DNA of 14,301 nucleotides, from positions 1 to 14,301 of the forward strand of contig JAWLGN010000138.1 of NCBI GenBank assembly GCA_041685075.1, written 5' to 3'. Below the pieces are notes generated by a model. That model was not told the DNA's origin. It did not search any database and worked only from the letters and a program-made list of their open reading frames with translations. Position 1 is the first letter of the stretch. The number at the start of each line of letters is the position of its first letter. This document shows, piece by piece, positions 4,946-13,265 of this stretch. The position numbers and the translations under genes were made by a program. This DNA comes from JAMCRM01 sp041685075. GTDB taxonomy: Bacteria > Acidobacteriota > Terriglobia > Bryobacterales > Bryobacteraceae.

Positions 4946-7528
4946 ATGCGACCACTCCAAACCTTTCGGGTGCTCCCCGCACTACCGGCGCCGGTAACGC
5001 GCCTGCGCGATGTGGCCTACAACGTCCGTTGGGCCTGGGATCACGACGCCATCGAACTGTTTCGCCGCCTGGACAGCCAGCTCTGGGAAACCTCCGGGCA
5101 CAATCCCGTGCGCATGCTCGGCAGTATCAGCCAGGCACGCCTGGAGGCCGCCGCCCGCGACGACTCCTTCCTGGCACACCTGGAACGCGTCTCGACCGGC
5201 TTCGAGCGCTTCCCCAGCGGCCAGACAAGCTGGTTCGAACGCACCTATCCCGATACGCGCGGCCTGCTGGTGGCCTACTTCTCGGCCGAGTTCGGCATCA
5301 CCGAGTGCCTCTCCATCTTCGCCGGCGGCCTGGGGGTGCTCTCCGGCGATCATCTCAAGTCCGCCAGCGATTTGGGTGTTCCGCTGGTGGGCGTGGGGCT
5401 GCTCTACCAGCAGGGCTACTTCCAGCAGTATCTCGACCAGTCCGGCTGGCAGCAGGAGATCTACGAGGACAACGACTTCCTCAATCTCCCCATCGAACCG
5501 GTGGAACAGAACGGCGAATCGCTCTGTGTGACGGTGCAGCTCCCCGGCCGGCCCGTCACGGCACGCGTCTGGCGGGTACAGGTAGGCAACGTCTCGCTCT
5601 ATCTGCTCGATACCAACATCCCCGATAACCGCTCCGACGACCGCGACATAACAGACCAGCTTTACGGCGGCGACCTGGAGATGCGCATCAAGCAGGAGAT
5701 CCTGCTGGGCATCGGGGGCTGGCGCGCGCTGGAGGCCATGGGCATTCACCCCACCGTCTGCCACATGAACGAAGGCCACTCGGCCTTCCTCGCGCTGGAA
5801 CGCACCCGGCGCCTCATGGAGCAGTGCCACTTCTCCTTCGCCGAAGCGCGCGAACTGGCCTCCTCCGGGCTGGTCTTCACCACCCATACCCCCGTGGCCG
5901 CGGGCCACGATTACTTCCCTCCGGAACTGATGGACCGCTACTTCTCCGAGTACGCGCATTCGCTCAACCTGAGCCGCGCAGAGTTCCTGGGGCTCGGGCG
6001 CACCCACCCGGAAAACGACAGCGAACCCTTCTGCATGACCGTTCTGGCGCTGCGCATGGCGGCCTTCAGCAATGGCGTGAGCCGGCTGCACGGCCAGGTG
6101 TCGCGCCGCATGTGGAAGGACATCTGGCCGGGACTGCCGGTGGACGAGATCCCGGTGGGCCACGTCACCAACGGGGTGCACTTCCGCTCCTGGATCTCCT
6201 ACGAGATGAACCAGCTCTACGACCGCTACCTGGGACCCCACTGGCGCGATGAACCCGGCAACGGGGATTTGTGGAAGCGCGCCGAAGGCATCCCCGCCGA
6301 AGAGCTGTGGCGCACCCACGAGCGGCGGCGCGAGCGCCTGGTGGGCTTCGCGCGCCGGCGGCTCAAGGCGCAACTGGAGCGCCGCGGCGCCCCGGTGTCG
6401 GCCATCGAGGCGGCCGAGGAGGTGCTCGATCCCGACGCCCTCACCATCGGTTTCGCCCGCCGCTTCGCCACTTACAAGCGCGCCACCCTGCTGCTGAGCG
6501 ATCCAGACCGCCTGGCCCGCATCCTCAACCACCCCGAGCGCCCCGTGCAGGTGATCTTCGCCGGCAAGGCTCACCCTCGCGACAACCCCGGCAAGGAACT
6601 CATCCGCCAGGTCCTCGACCTCGCCCGGCGCCCCGAGTTCCGCCGCCGCATCGTCTTCCTGGAAGACTACGATATGGCGGTCAGCCGCTACCTGGTGCAG
6701 GGCTGCGATGTCTGGCTGAATACGCCGCTGCGCCCCATGGAAGCCAGCGGCACCAGCGGGATGAAGGCCGCCGCCAACGGCGCCCTGAACTTCAGCACGC
6801 TCGACGGCTGGTGGGACGAGGCCTGGAACGAATCCGAATCCAACCTCATCGGCTGGCCCATCGGGCGCGGCGAGAGCTACGGCGACCGCGAACACCAGGA
6901 CCGCGTGGAGGCCCAGGCACTTTACCACCTGCTGGAGGAAGAGGTGGTGCCGGCCTTCTACAGCCGCGGCCCCGACCACCTGCCGCGCCGCTGGATCGCC
7001 CGCATGAAGGCGTCGCTTTCGGTGCTCTGCACCCGCTTCAACACCCACCGCATGGTGCGGGAATACACCGAGCGCTTCTACTTCATGGCCCACCTGCGCC
7101 ACCGGGACCTGGGGGCCGACAACGGCGCGCGCGCCCGCGCCCTGGCCGCCTGGATCGGGCGCGTGCGGGCCGCCTGGCCGCAGGTGCGCGTCACCTCGGT
7201 CGAAAGCGCCGGCATCGGCGAACTGAAGGTGCAGGAGGCCTTCACCGTGGGCGCGCGCGTGCACCTGGGAGCCCTGACGCCCGAAGATGTCTGCGTCGAG
7301 ATCTGTATCGGGCCGGTGGACTCACGCGGCAACCTGGCGCAATGCCTGGCCACCCACATGCAGAGCGTGCGTCCGGAGGAAGACGGCATCTACCGCTTCG
7401 AGGGCACCGCGCGCGCCGCTTCGACCGCCGGGCAGTACGGCTTCACCATCCGGATTCTGCCCTGCCACCCGGACATGGCCGCGGCCTTCCTGCCCGGCGT
7501 CATCGCCTGGGCCCAGACCGATCACTAG
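4946..7528 (+). CDS. glgP: alpha-glucan (glycogen/starch) phosphorylase
   Basis: A cytoplasmic PLP enzyme of 860 residues that releases glucose-1-phosphate from alpha-1,4-glucans. It belongs to the branch of alpha-glucan phosphorylases typical of bacteria and archaea (TIGR02094-like) with an N-terminal DUF3417 region (about 10-110: V-A-Y-N-VRWAWDHDA, FSAEFGITECLSIFAGGLG). Family blocks: GDHLKSASDLGVPLVGVGLLY from residue 134, HMNEGHSAF with H273, THTPVAAGHDYF with H314, GHVTNGVH, GFARRFATYKRA, and EASGTSGMKAAANG holding the PLP lysine K607. After about 715 a helical part leads into a C-terminal beta-type domain (about 755-860) seen in this branch. ATG 4946 lies 6 nt after the receiver stop with a poor SD, so translation is probably coupled. 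No other glg gene is in view. The family and reaction are well supported; the preferred glucan length is unknown. Confidence 0.96.
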   Translation: MRPLQTFRVLPALPAPVTRLRDVAYNVRWAWDHDAIELFRRLDSQLWETSGHNPVRMLGSISQARLEAAARDDSFLAHLERVSTGFERFPSGQTSWFERTYPDTRGLLVAYFSAEFGITECLSIFAGGLGVLSGDHLKSASDLGVPLVGVGLLYQQGYFQQYLDQSGWQQEIYEDNDFLNLPIEPVEQNGESLCVTVQLPGRPVTARVWRVQVGNVSLYLLDTNIPDNRSDDRDITDQLYGGDLEMRIKQEILLGIGGWRALEAMGIHPTVCHMNEGHSAFLALERTRRLMEQCHFSFAEARELASSGLVFTTHTPVAAGHDYFPPELMDRYFSEYAHSLNLSRAEFLGLGRTHPENDSEPFCMTVLALRMAAFSNGVSRLHGQVSRRMWKDIWPGLPVDEIPVGHVTNGVHFRSWISYEMNQLYDRYLGPHWRDEPGNGDLWKRAEGIPAEELWRTHERRRERLVGFARRRLKAQLERRGAPVSAIEAAEEVLDPDALTIGFARRFATYKRATLLLSDPDRLARILNHPERPVQVIFAGKAHPRDNPGKELIRQVLDLARRPEFRRRIVFLEDYDMAVSRYLVQGCDVWLNTPLRPMEASGTSGMKAAANGALNFSTLDGWWDEAWNESESNLIGWPIGRGESYGDREHQDRVEAQALYHLLEEEVVPAFYSRGPDHLPRRWIARMKASLSVLCTRFNTHRMVREYTERFYFMAHLRHRDLGADNGARARALAAWIGRVRAAWPQVRVTSVESAGIGELKVQEAFTVGARVHLGALTPEDVCVEICIGPVDSRGNLAQCLATHMQSVRPEEDGIYRFEGTARAASTAGQYGFTIRILPCHPDMAAAFLPGVIAWAQTDH

Positions 7529-7601
7529 CGGCCGCTCTCAGGCGGCTTCCGGCGACGCGTCCTATCGACCGGGCGGCCCGGGTTCCGACTCCGGGCACCC
7601 G

Positions 7602-7618
7602 TGTCCCATTTTCGGACA
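7602..7618. promoter_or_regulatory. dyad TGTCC-N7-GGACA upstream of the orphan permease
   Basis: TGTCC (7602-7606) and GGACA (7614-7618) flank an AT-rich 7-bp spacer in the 158-bp gap before the permease gene, 68 bp before its ATG. It has the shape of a dimeric repressor site. No clear -35/-10 pair or terminator is visible in this gap, and the function is a guess. Confidence 0.25.
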
Positions 7619-7686
7619 GGCGGATCTGAACACCGTCCGGCCATCAACGGGATAGCAGCGGCACCGCGCGTGCTGATGCTTCTCAG

Positions 7687-10089
7687 ATGCTCGACGATTT
7701 TCGGTCCGCCCTCCGGCAACTCCGGCGCCGGCCGGCCATCGCCCTGGTAGCGGCGCTGTCCCTGGCTCTGGGGGCCGGCGCGACGGCTGCCATCTTCGGT
7801 TACCTGCAGGGCTTCTACATGCGCCCGCTGGCGGTCCCGAGGAGCGGCGAACTCGTGCGCATCTTCGGAGCCACCGGGCAGCAAGCCTACGGCGGCCTCT
7901 CCTACCCCGAGTACCGCGCCGTCCGCGGCGAGAGCCGGGCGCTGGCTTCGCTGGCCGTGGCGCAGCGGCGCGGAGCGCTCTGGACAGCCGCCGGTGAAAC
8001 CCAGGATGTCAACATCCAACTCGTCTCGCAGGACTTCTTCCAGGCGCTCGAAGTCCGGCCGGCCCTCGGCCGCCTGTTCGGTCCAGGCGAGGACGACGAC
8101 CTCGTGGTGGTCCTCGGTCACGGCGCGTGGCAGCGCCTGTTCGGCGGCGATCCGGGTATCGTGGGCCGCGCCATCCGGCTGTCGCGCGGCTCCCCCCAAA
8201 ACGTCCGGGTCGCCGGGATTCTGCCGCCGGAATTCCGCGACCTTGCCGCCACCGGCGACCAGCACATGTGGATCCCCCCCGCTACCTTCGCCGCCCTCAG
8301 CGGTGGCGATTGGCGCGAGTTCGAAGACTGGGAGAACGCTTTTTTTGACGTTATCGGGAGACTGCGCCCCAAGGCGGAAATGCGGCAACTCCACGCGGAA
8401 CTCGAGACCATCACCGGCCGCCTGGCCCAAAGCCGCCCCCAAAGCAACGCGCGCCGGCGCCTGGTAGCCATGACGGACCTCAACTGGCGGCTGCACATCG
8501 CCGGTAGGACCGGCTGGGCCCTGCTGCTGATGGTGGTGCTGGTGGTGGCGATTTCCTGCGTAAACGTCTCCAACCTGCTGCTTGCCGGCGTGGAAGGGCG
8601 GCGCAGGGAGATCGCCACCCGTGCGGCCCTGGGGGCCACACGCGGGCGCCTGGTCCGCCAACTCCTGCTCGAAAGCCTCGTCATCGGGGTGGCTGGAACG
8701 GCCGCGGGCCTGGTCCTCGGCCAATGGCTGATCGCCGCGCTGCCGGCGCTGATCGGGTTGGCGCCCGAGTATCGCTCCGCGGTCGCGCTGGGTTTGGATC
8801 CCGCGGTCTTCTGGGGCACCGTCGCGGCGGCGCTCGGGACGGCCTTGTTCTTCGGGCTGGCGCCGGCGCTTTCGGGTTCCCGCACCGATCTTGTCCCCGC
8901 GCTGCGGAATTCCGCGGGCGCACGCAGCCGCCGCTTCCCTGTGCGCCGCTGCCTTGCCATTTCGCAACTGGCGCTTTCGCTGGTGCTGCTCGTCACTGCC
9001 GGGGTGCTGGCACGCAGCTTCTGGAACGCCCGCTTCGGCGACATCGGCATCGGCCGCAAGAACGTGCTGGCGGTCTGGAAGGGGCGGGGCCCGGCGTCCC
9101 TCGAACGCCCCACCCTGGAGCGCCTCGCCGCGCTGCCGGGCGTTCGTGACGTGGCCGTCGCATTCCGGGCGCCGTTGAGCGGAAGCGGCGGCGGCATGGC
9201 CATGTCCCTCACGCTGCCCGGGCACCCGGAGTTCCCCGCGGCCGCCAGCCCCGTGAGGGTGAAGTTCAACTCTGTGGATGGGCGCTACTTCGGCATTCTC
9301 GGAATCCCGCTGCTCCGGGGACGTCTCTTCACCGATGCCGACACGGATCCTGCCCAGCCGGTAGCGGTGATCAGCGCCGCTTTGGCCCAGCGCTACTGGC
9401 CGGAGGCCGACCCCATCGGCCGCCACCTGCGGGCCGCGCCGGATGGACCGGACTACCTGGTGGTGGGGATAGTCGCCGATGCGCCCATCAACACCATCGG
9501 CGAACTGCCGGAGCCTTACTTCTACACATCCTGGTGGCAGAATCCCTTCGGCGAACACACCCTGCTGGTGGAAACCCGGGACGAGCCGTCCGCGCGCGCC
9601 CCCGCCATCCGCGCGGCGCTGGCGGAACTGCGGCCGGCGTTCAAGCGCGCCGAGGTGTCCACCATGGATTCGCTGATCCGCGATAAGGCCCATCGCCACC
9701 GGGCGCCGGCGATGTTGGTGGCCTCGCTGGCTCTGCTGGGGTTGGCGCTTTCGGTGGTGGGATTTTACGGCGTCACCGCCTACGGCGTGAGCCTGCGGAA
9801 GCGCGAGATCGGCATCCGTATGGCGGTGGGCGCCCGCACCACCGATGCCGCCATGGCAGTGGTGCGGCACGCTCTGGCCACCGCCGCCATCGGGATCGCC
9901 GCCGGCTTGCCGTGCTCGCTCGCGGCCACACGTGCGCTCGCATCCACACTCTTCGGCGTTGCCCCGTGGTACGCGCCGGCGCTGTTGGGCGGAAGCGCCG
10001 TCATGCTGGCGGCTGCGGCGGCCGCCGCCCTGATTCCCGCGATGGCCGCCGCCAGGCTGGATCCGCTCGCCGTTCTACGTCACGAGTAG
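7687..10089 (+). CDS. MacB/FtsX-type permease, acidobacterial duplicated orphan permease (ADOP) family
   Basis: A predicted inner-membrane protein of 800 residues with two tandem MacB_PCD-FtsX modules, matching the usual ADOP length. N-terminal LDDFRSALRQLRRRP precedes TM1 (about 16-40). Periplasmic domain 1 spans about 41-270, followed by TM segments near 276-298, 327-352, 374-395 and 422-442. Periplasmic domain 2 spans about 445-670, and the final TM segments are near 676-700, 728-750 and 765-788. The end LDPLAVLRHE is the family's hallmark finish. FtsX-type loops NVSNLLLAGVEGRRREIATRAALGA and GVSLRKREIGIRMAVGAR appear after TM2 and TM6. There is no Walker motif, and no ATPase, membrane-fusion protein or PadR regulator lies beside it, so the partner is unknown or absent. 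ATG 7687 has a weak SD. It converges with the next gene, stop codons 5 bp apart. The substrate is unknown; lipoprotein or peptide efflux is only an analogy. Confidence 0.9.
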   Translation: MLDDFRSALRQLRRRPAIALVAALSLALGAGATAAIFGYLQGFYMRPLAVPRSGELVRIFGATGQQAYGGLSYPEYRAVRGESRALASLAVAQRRGALWTAAGETQDVNIQLVSQDFFQALEVRPALGRLFGPGEDDDLVVVLGHGAWQRLFGGDPGIVGRAIRLSRGSPQNVRVAGILPPEFRDLAATGDQHMWIPPATFAALSGGDWREFEDWENAFFDVIGRLRPKAEMRQLHAELETITGRLAQSRPQSNARRRLVAMTDLNWRLHIAGRTGWALLLMVVLVVAISCVNVSNLLLAGVEGRRREIATRAALGATRGRLVRQLLLESLVIGVAGTAAGLVLGQWLIAALPALIGLAPEYRSAVALGLDPAVFWGTVAAALGTALFFGLAPALSGSRTDLVPALRNSAGARSRRFPVRRCLAISQLALSLVLLVTAGVLARSFWNARFGDIGIGRKNVLAVWKGRGPASLERPTLERLAALPGVRDVAVAFRAPLSGSGGGMAMSLTLPGHPEFPAAASPVRVKFNSVDGRYFGILGIPLLRGRLFTDADTDPAQPVAVISAALAQRYWPEADPIGRHLRAAPDGPDYLVVGIVADAPINTIGELPEPYFYTSWWQNPFGEHTLLVETRDEPSARAPAIRAALAELRPAFKRAEVSTMDSLIRDKAHRHRAPAMLVASLALLGLALSVVGFYGVTAYGVSLRKREIGIRMAVGARTTDAAMAVVRHALATAAIGIAAGLPCSLAATRALASTLFGVAPWYAPALLGGSAVMLAAAAAAALIPAMAAARLDPLAVLRHE

Positions 10090-10094
10090 CGCCG

Positions 10095-11483
10095 CTACCG
10101 CCCCACCTGGATCTTGCCCATGGGGTACCAGCCGTCTTCGGCTACGCCGGCGATGGCCAGCTTCACCTTGGGCTCGCGCGTCCGCGGGTCCACCAGCGCC
10201 AGCGCGACCTCGTATTCGCCCGCCGGCATGTCCGCCGGGAGAAACACCGCGCCGTCGTGCAGGTTGTCGCCCGGCAGCCACTCCCGGATATCGGCATCGG
10301 TGGGGAAGATCTCGGTGCGGGAGGCGTTCTTCAGCCGGATCGCCAGCGGCCACTGGCGGTAGCACGGCGCCACGCCGTTGTTCTCCCACCAGCTCGTATA
10401 AGCCAGCCTGCCATGCGGCGCCACCCGCGACGGGTAGGTGAACTTCCGCAGCACGAAGCGATAGCCCATGCGCTTCAGCCAGCGCTCCACGTTGGGCTTC
10501 CACTCCTCCGGCACCGCCGACGACTTGCCGTTGAACGAGGAGATGTGCCACTTCAGCGACTGGTCGATCATGTAGTCCACATCCCAGCCCTTGTTCTTCC
10601 AGTGCTGCATCACCCAGCAGACCTCCAGGCTCACCGGCGCTTTCTTCCAGGCGTCCCGCATCCCGAAGTTGATAATCGCCTGCGGGTAGTAGTCGTACAT
10701 GTGGGACCACTGGCCATTGCCGAAGCCGCCCACGTCGCCCAGGCAGTCCACGCGCCAGCCCACGTCGGCGCGGGAGAGCGCATACCCATTGCTCTTCTCA
10801 TCGGTCAGCAGCATGACCAGGGGAGTCTTGCGGAAGCCCTCGACGTACGCATCCACCAGGGCGCGCCGCGTCGGCTCGGTGAGATCGGCCGACCCGGCGC
10901 CTTCACCCCAGGCGCCCACGATGGCCAGATCCACGCTCTCCAGGTCCGGGTGCCCGTCGTAGCGCGCCGCCACCGCCCGGATCATGCGGCCGAAGTAGCG
11001 CGGGTAGCGCGGATCTTCGGGGTCCGTGCGCCACTTCTCGATCATCTTCTTCCTGGCGGATTCGTCCCCCACCATGGCGCGGTACCAGTCCGGCACGTCG
11101 TTGTCGCCCCGGGTGCCGTAGGGCGCGATGCGCAGCATGAGGGTCTGCTTCCGCGAGTGCGCCGTGGCCAGCGCGCGGTCGAGCATCTCCCAGTTGTATT
11201 TGCCTTCCTCCGGTTCGACGAACTTCCAGTAGATCCGGAAGTAGGCGATCGAAGTCGGCGGGTGATTGGGGTTTTCCAAACTGCCCTTGAACTCCTGGTA
11301 TTCGATGGGGTAGCCCTCGGTCCAGCGCAACCCCTGGTTCAACTGGTCGCCGTTGAACCGCTGGAAGGTCATGAACCCGATGCCGGGGTTCACCAGCACA
11401 TCGTCGATTTCGGTGGGCCGCACCGTCACCACCGGCTGGGCCGCCAGCGACAACGCGGCCAGCAACAGTACCGTTATCCGCAT
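10095..11483 (-). CDS. secreted DUF4832 protein with glycosidase-like TIM-barrel domain
   Basis: A secreted or periplasmic protein of 462 residues. The signal peptide is residues 1-15 (MRITVLLLAALSLAA before QPVV). An N-terminal TIM-barrel-like domain reads LVNPGIGF, then WKFVEPEEGKYNWEMLD, a turn typical of clan GH-A enzymes such as GH42, then LAIVGAWGEG with E194 (462-residue numbering) at the place of an acid/base Glu. The C-terminal portion (about 335-462), with TSWWENNGVAPCYRQWPLAIRL and GWYPMGKIQV, is the DUF4832 beta domain. I chose ATG 11483 over GTG 11495: GGGAG sits 5 nt before this ATG, and the GTG start would put acidic residues before the signal peptide. The ATG begins 1 nt after the stop of the heparinase-like gene, so the two are translationally coupled. 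It probably acts on a sugar polymer. The catalytic role is inferred and the second Glu was not identified. Confidence 0.85.
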   Translation of the reverse strand: MRITVLLLAALSLAAQPVVTVRPTEIDDVLVNPGIGFMTFQRFNGDQLNQGLRWTEGYPIEYQEFKGSLENPNHPPTSIAYFRIYWKFVEPEEGKYNWEMLDRALATAHSRKQTLMLRIAPYGTRGDNDVPDWYRAMVGDESARKKMIEKWRTDPEDPRYPRYFGRMIRAVAARYDGHPDLESVDLAIVGAWGEGAGSADLTEPTRRALVDAYVEGFRKTPLVMLLTDEKSNGYALSRADVGWRVDCLGDVGGFGNGQWSHMYDYYPQAIINFGMRDAWKKAPVSLEVCWVMQHWKNKGWDVDYMIDQSLKWHISSFNGKSSAVPEEWKPNVERWLKRMGYRFVLRKFTYPSRVAPHGRLAYTSWWENNGVAPCYRQWPLAIRLKNASRTEIFPTDADIREWLPGDNLHDGAVFLPADMPAGEYEVALALVDPRTREPKVKLAIAGVAEDGWYPMGKIQVGR

Positions 11484-11484
11484 T

Positions 11485-12834
11485 TCATCTCCCACTATAG
11501 GACGGCGCCTCGCGCAGCCGGAATGCGGTGGCTGCGTGGGGCGGCAGTTCCACTTCGAGAATACCTCCGGGATCGGCCGCCGCTTCCACCATCTCCTGGT
11601 CGTCGACCTCCACCTGGTAGCGGCAGCGCGGCTTCAACCCCAGCACGAAAACCTGCTCCTCGGCCTGCAGCCGCGCCTTGAAGCGCAGCTCCGGACCGGC
11701 GATAAAGACCAGCGCCTCGGTCAGCGAAACCGGCGCAGTCCCCGGCTTCACCTCGAGCACGCCGCGGCGGCCCTCCCGGAAGGTCTGCACCCGGCCCTCG
11801 ACGGTCCCCAGCCAAGCGGCGTCCTCCTCCCAACTGGAGCGCACGAACAGCCGCCCGTACTTGCTGTCGTGGAAAACCAGGGGCGCGTGATAGTAGCTCA
11901 GGCCCGGCTGGTAGGGATTGGCCCAGATCAGCTCGTAGGGAGCCCCGAAGGGACCGCACATCTGGAAGCGGTCGTTCATGAGCCAGCCCTGCAGCAACTG
12001 GCCGCCGGGCGAATTCAGGTCGTAGGCCACGATGGCGAGATCGGTGGCGCGCGCCAGCGCCGCCTCCACCAGGTCCGGCTCTCCCCGGAGGGGGCCGGCG
12101 GGGATGCGGTAGTCGTTCTCTCCGGCCGGGTAGGAGGCGGGATAGTAACCCAGCAGCCGCCGCGCGGCGATCTCCTCGAAATACTCCGGCGCATCGCGGC
12201 GCAGGTCGATGTTCAGATTGTCCCGAATGACGTGCAAAACTTCCAGCAGGGAATAGTAATGCGCGGCCGGCAGCGGGTCGCGGCCGCTCTTGAGTTCCGG
12301 GACGATGCGGCCCTGCCACCAGTCCTCGATGATGCGCGCGAGCGCTCCGGCCGAGGGGTCCGGATCGTGCCCCGCCACCGCCACGGCGGCCAGCACGCGC
12401 GCCCGCACCGCCGGCAGCCCGGCGTCTTTGGCCGCGTGCTCCAGTCCGTCGCGCAGCCTGCCGGCCAGCGCTCGCCGCTCGGCCTCGTTCAGCAGGTCCT
12501 GGCACCAATCGAAGACCAGCGCCATGTGGCGCAAATCGTTCGGACCCTTCCCCAGCGCCCACCGGACGGCGCGCTGCCCGGCCTCGCGATTCTCCGCCAC
12601 CCGGTAGTACAGGGCGTCGGCGAGCGGCCCCTCCGGCATCCGCGCCTGGCCCTCGATCAACGCCTCGAACTGCTGCCAGCGCGGCGCAGACCGTTCGCGG
12701 TCCCGCTTGAGCAGCCGCAGGCGGGAGCGTCCCAGCAGAATGCGGGGGTGCTCGGTGTAGACCTGGTAGTCCTCCGCCGCGCCGGCCGGCACGAACGCCG
12801 CCAGCGCCAGCGCGAGGACGCGGATCAATGGCAT
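11485..12834 (-). CDS. secreted heparinase II/III-like (putative polysaccharide lyase) protein
   Basis: An exported protein of 449 residues with a signal peptide (about 1-20, ending AGAA before EDYQ). The mature N-terminus carries HPRILLG (29-35), the opening seen in heparinase II/III-like and alginate-lyase-like helical toroid proteins. A long helical region (about 40-250) fits the toroid: WALGKGPNDLRHMALVFDWC, AAVAVAGHDPDP, HYYSLLEVLHVIRDN. The C-terminal half has FHDSKYGRLFVRSSWEEDAAWLG, like the beta-sandwich of that group. The length is shorter than many characterised lyases (about 600 or more), so a minimal or inactive relative is possible, and I did not establish catalytic Tyr/His. ATG 12834 has AGGA 4 nt upstream. 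It is the first gene of the pair with the DUF4832 protein, and a perfect TGTGTC-N5-GACACA dyad sits 12 bp upstream of its start. The substrate is not predictable. Confidence 0.72.
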   Translation of the reverse strand: MPLIRVLALALAAFVPAGAAEDYQVYTEHPRILLGRSRLRLLKRDRERSAPRWQQFEALIEGQARMPEGPLADALYYRVAENREAGQRAVRWALGKGPNDLRHMALVFDWCQDLLNEAERRALAGRLRDGLEHAAKDAGLPAVRARVLAAVAVAGHDPDPSAGALARIIEDWWQGRIVPELKSGRDPLPAAHYYSLLEVLHVIRDNLNIDLRRDAPEYFEEIAARRLLGYYPASYPAGENDYRIPAGPLRGEPDLVEAALARATDLAIVAYDLNSPGGQLLQGWLMNDRFQMCGPFGAPYELIWANPYQPGLSYYHAPLVFHDSKYGRLFVRSSWEEDAAWLGTVEGRVQTFREGRRGVLEVKPGTAPVSLTEALVFIAGPELRFKARLQAEEQVFVLGLKPRCRYQVEVDDQEMVEAAADPGGILEVELPPHAATAFRLREAPSYSGR

Positions 12835-12845
12835 TTCTTCCTGAT

Positions 12846-12862
12846 TGTGTCATAGCGACACA
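12846..12862. promoter_or_regulatory. inverted repeat TGTGTC-N5-GACACA in front of the secreted-enzyme operon
   Basis: Perfect 6-bp arms (12846-12851 and 12857-12862) around ATAGC. It lies 12 bp upstream of the ATG of the heparinase-like gene (12834). The size and spacing fit a dimeric transcription factor, or the hairpin could act in the mRNA leader. No minus-strand promoter with a good match was found in 12863-12960. Confidence 0.35.
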
Positions 12863-12936
12863 CTAGCCGCCCACCCGGCCACATTTCTTTCGTCCACCGC
12901 TGCTTGGAAATGTTGCTGTTACGCAATTTAGAAGCG

Positions 12937-12965
12937 TTGACAGTTGGACACTGGATTGCTATTTT
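12937..12965 (+). promoter_or_regulatory. strong predicted sigma70 promoter of an unknown transcript
   Basis: TTGACA (12937-12942) is a perfect -35. A 17-bp spacer is followed by TATTTT (12960-12965, 4/6) preceded by TGC, giving an extended -10 (TGCTATTTT). The expected start is near 12972. This is the best promoter match I found in the window and it points away from the flanking minus-strand genes into a region without a long gene. Confidence 0.6.
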
Positions 12966-13029
12966 CGGTGGTGAATTGGCGAAGTAACCTTCCAACCTGC
13001 CCTCTGCTGCAACAGGCAGGAAGAAGAAC

Positions 13030-13140
13030 ATGGGCCGCAACGACAGCGTGCTTGCGGGAGCCGGTGTTGAGTTTTACCAGTGCTCATGTTTTTCTCTTGT
13101 TGGTTGCATCAGAGGGGTTTTTTTTGTACTGGCTTCCTGA
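13030..13140 (+). CDS. possible 36-residue peptide inside the candidate RNA
   Basis: ATG 13030 to TGA 13138-13140 (36 codons), with AGGAAG 6 nt or more upstream and partly inside the CCTGCC/GGCAGG stem. The peptide begins MGRNDSVLAGAG, has three Cys (CSC and GC), and ends in a hydrophobic GVFFVLAS that could touch a membrane. Two Phe codons fall in the T8 run 13118-13125. No homologue is recognised and the ORF is short enough to be chance. Confidence 0.2.
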   Translation: MGRNDSVLAGAGVEFYQCSCFSLVGCIRGVFFVLAS

Positions 13141-13265
13141 GGGTCTCTCCGGGGATCCAAGGTTGCGGCAACCGTACGGCCGGCGCGGCGTGGGAAGACG
13201 ATTGGACGCGGTCCCCGCCGCGCCGAACCGGACGAGCCGAGGCAGGATCCCCGCCCGACGGGGCA

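Noticed and set aside
4982..7264. 760-codon open frame on the minus strand opposite glgP
   Set aside because: Antisense shadow of a strongly recognised phosphorylase gene. Composition is dominated by A, G, V, H, Q and R, as produced by GC-biased codon third positions, and no domain is recognisable.
7525..9870. 781-codon open frame on the minus strand opposite the permease
   Set aside because: Antisense shadow of the ADOP gene, rich in R, Q, G and H, with no membrane or domain pattern. The plus frame carries clear FtsX-type motifs.
13118..13125. T8 run as an intrinsic terminator
   Set aside because: Only a 4-bp CTCT/AGAG pairing can be drawn just upstream; there is no GC-rich stem.
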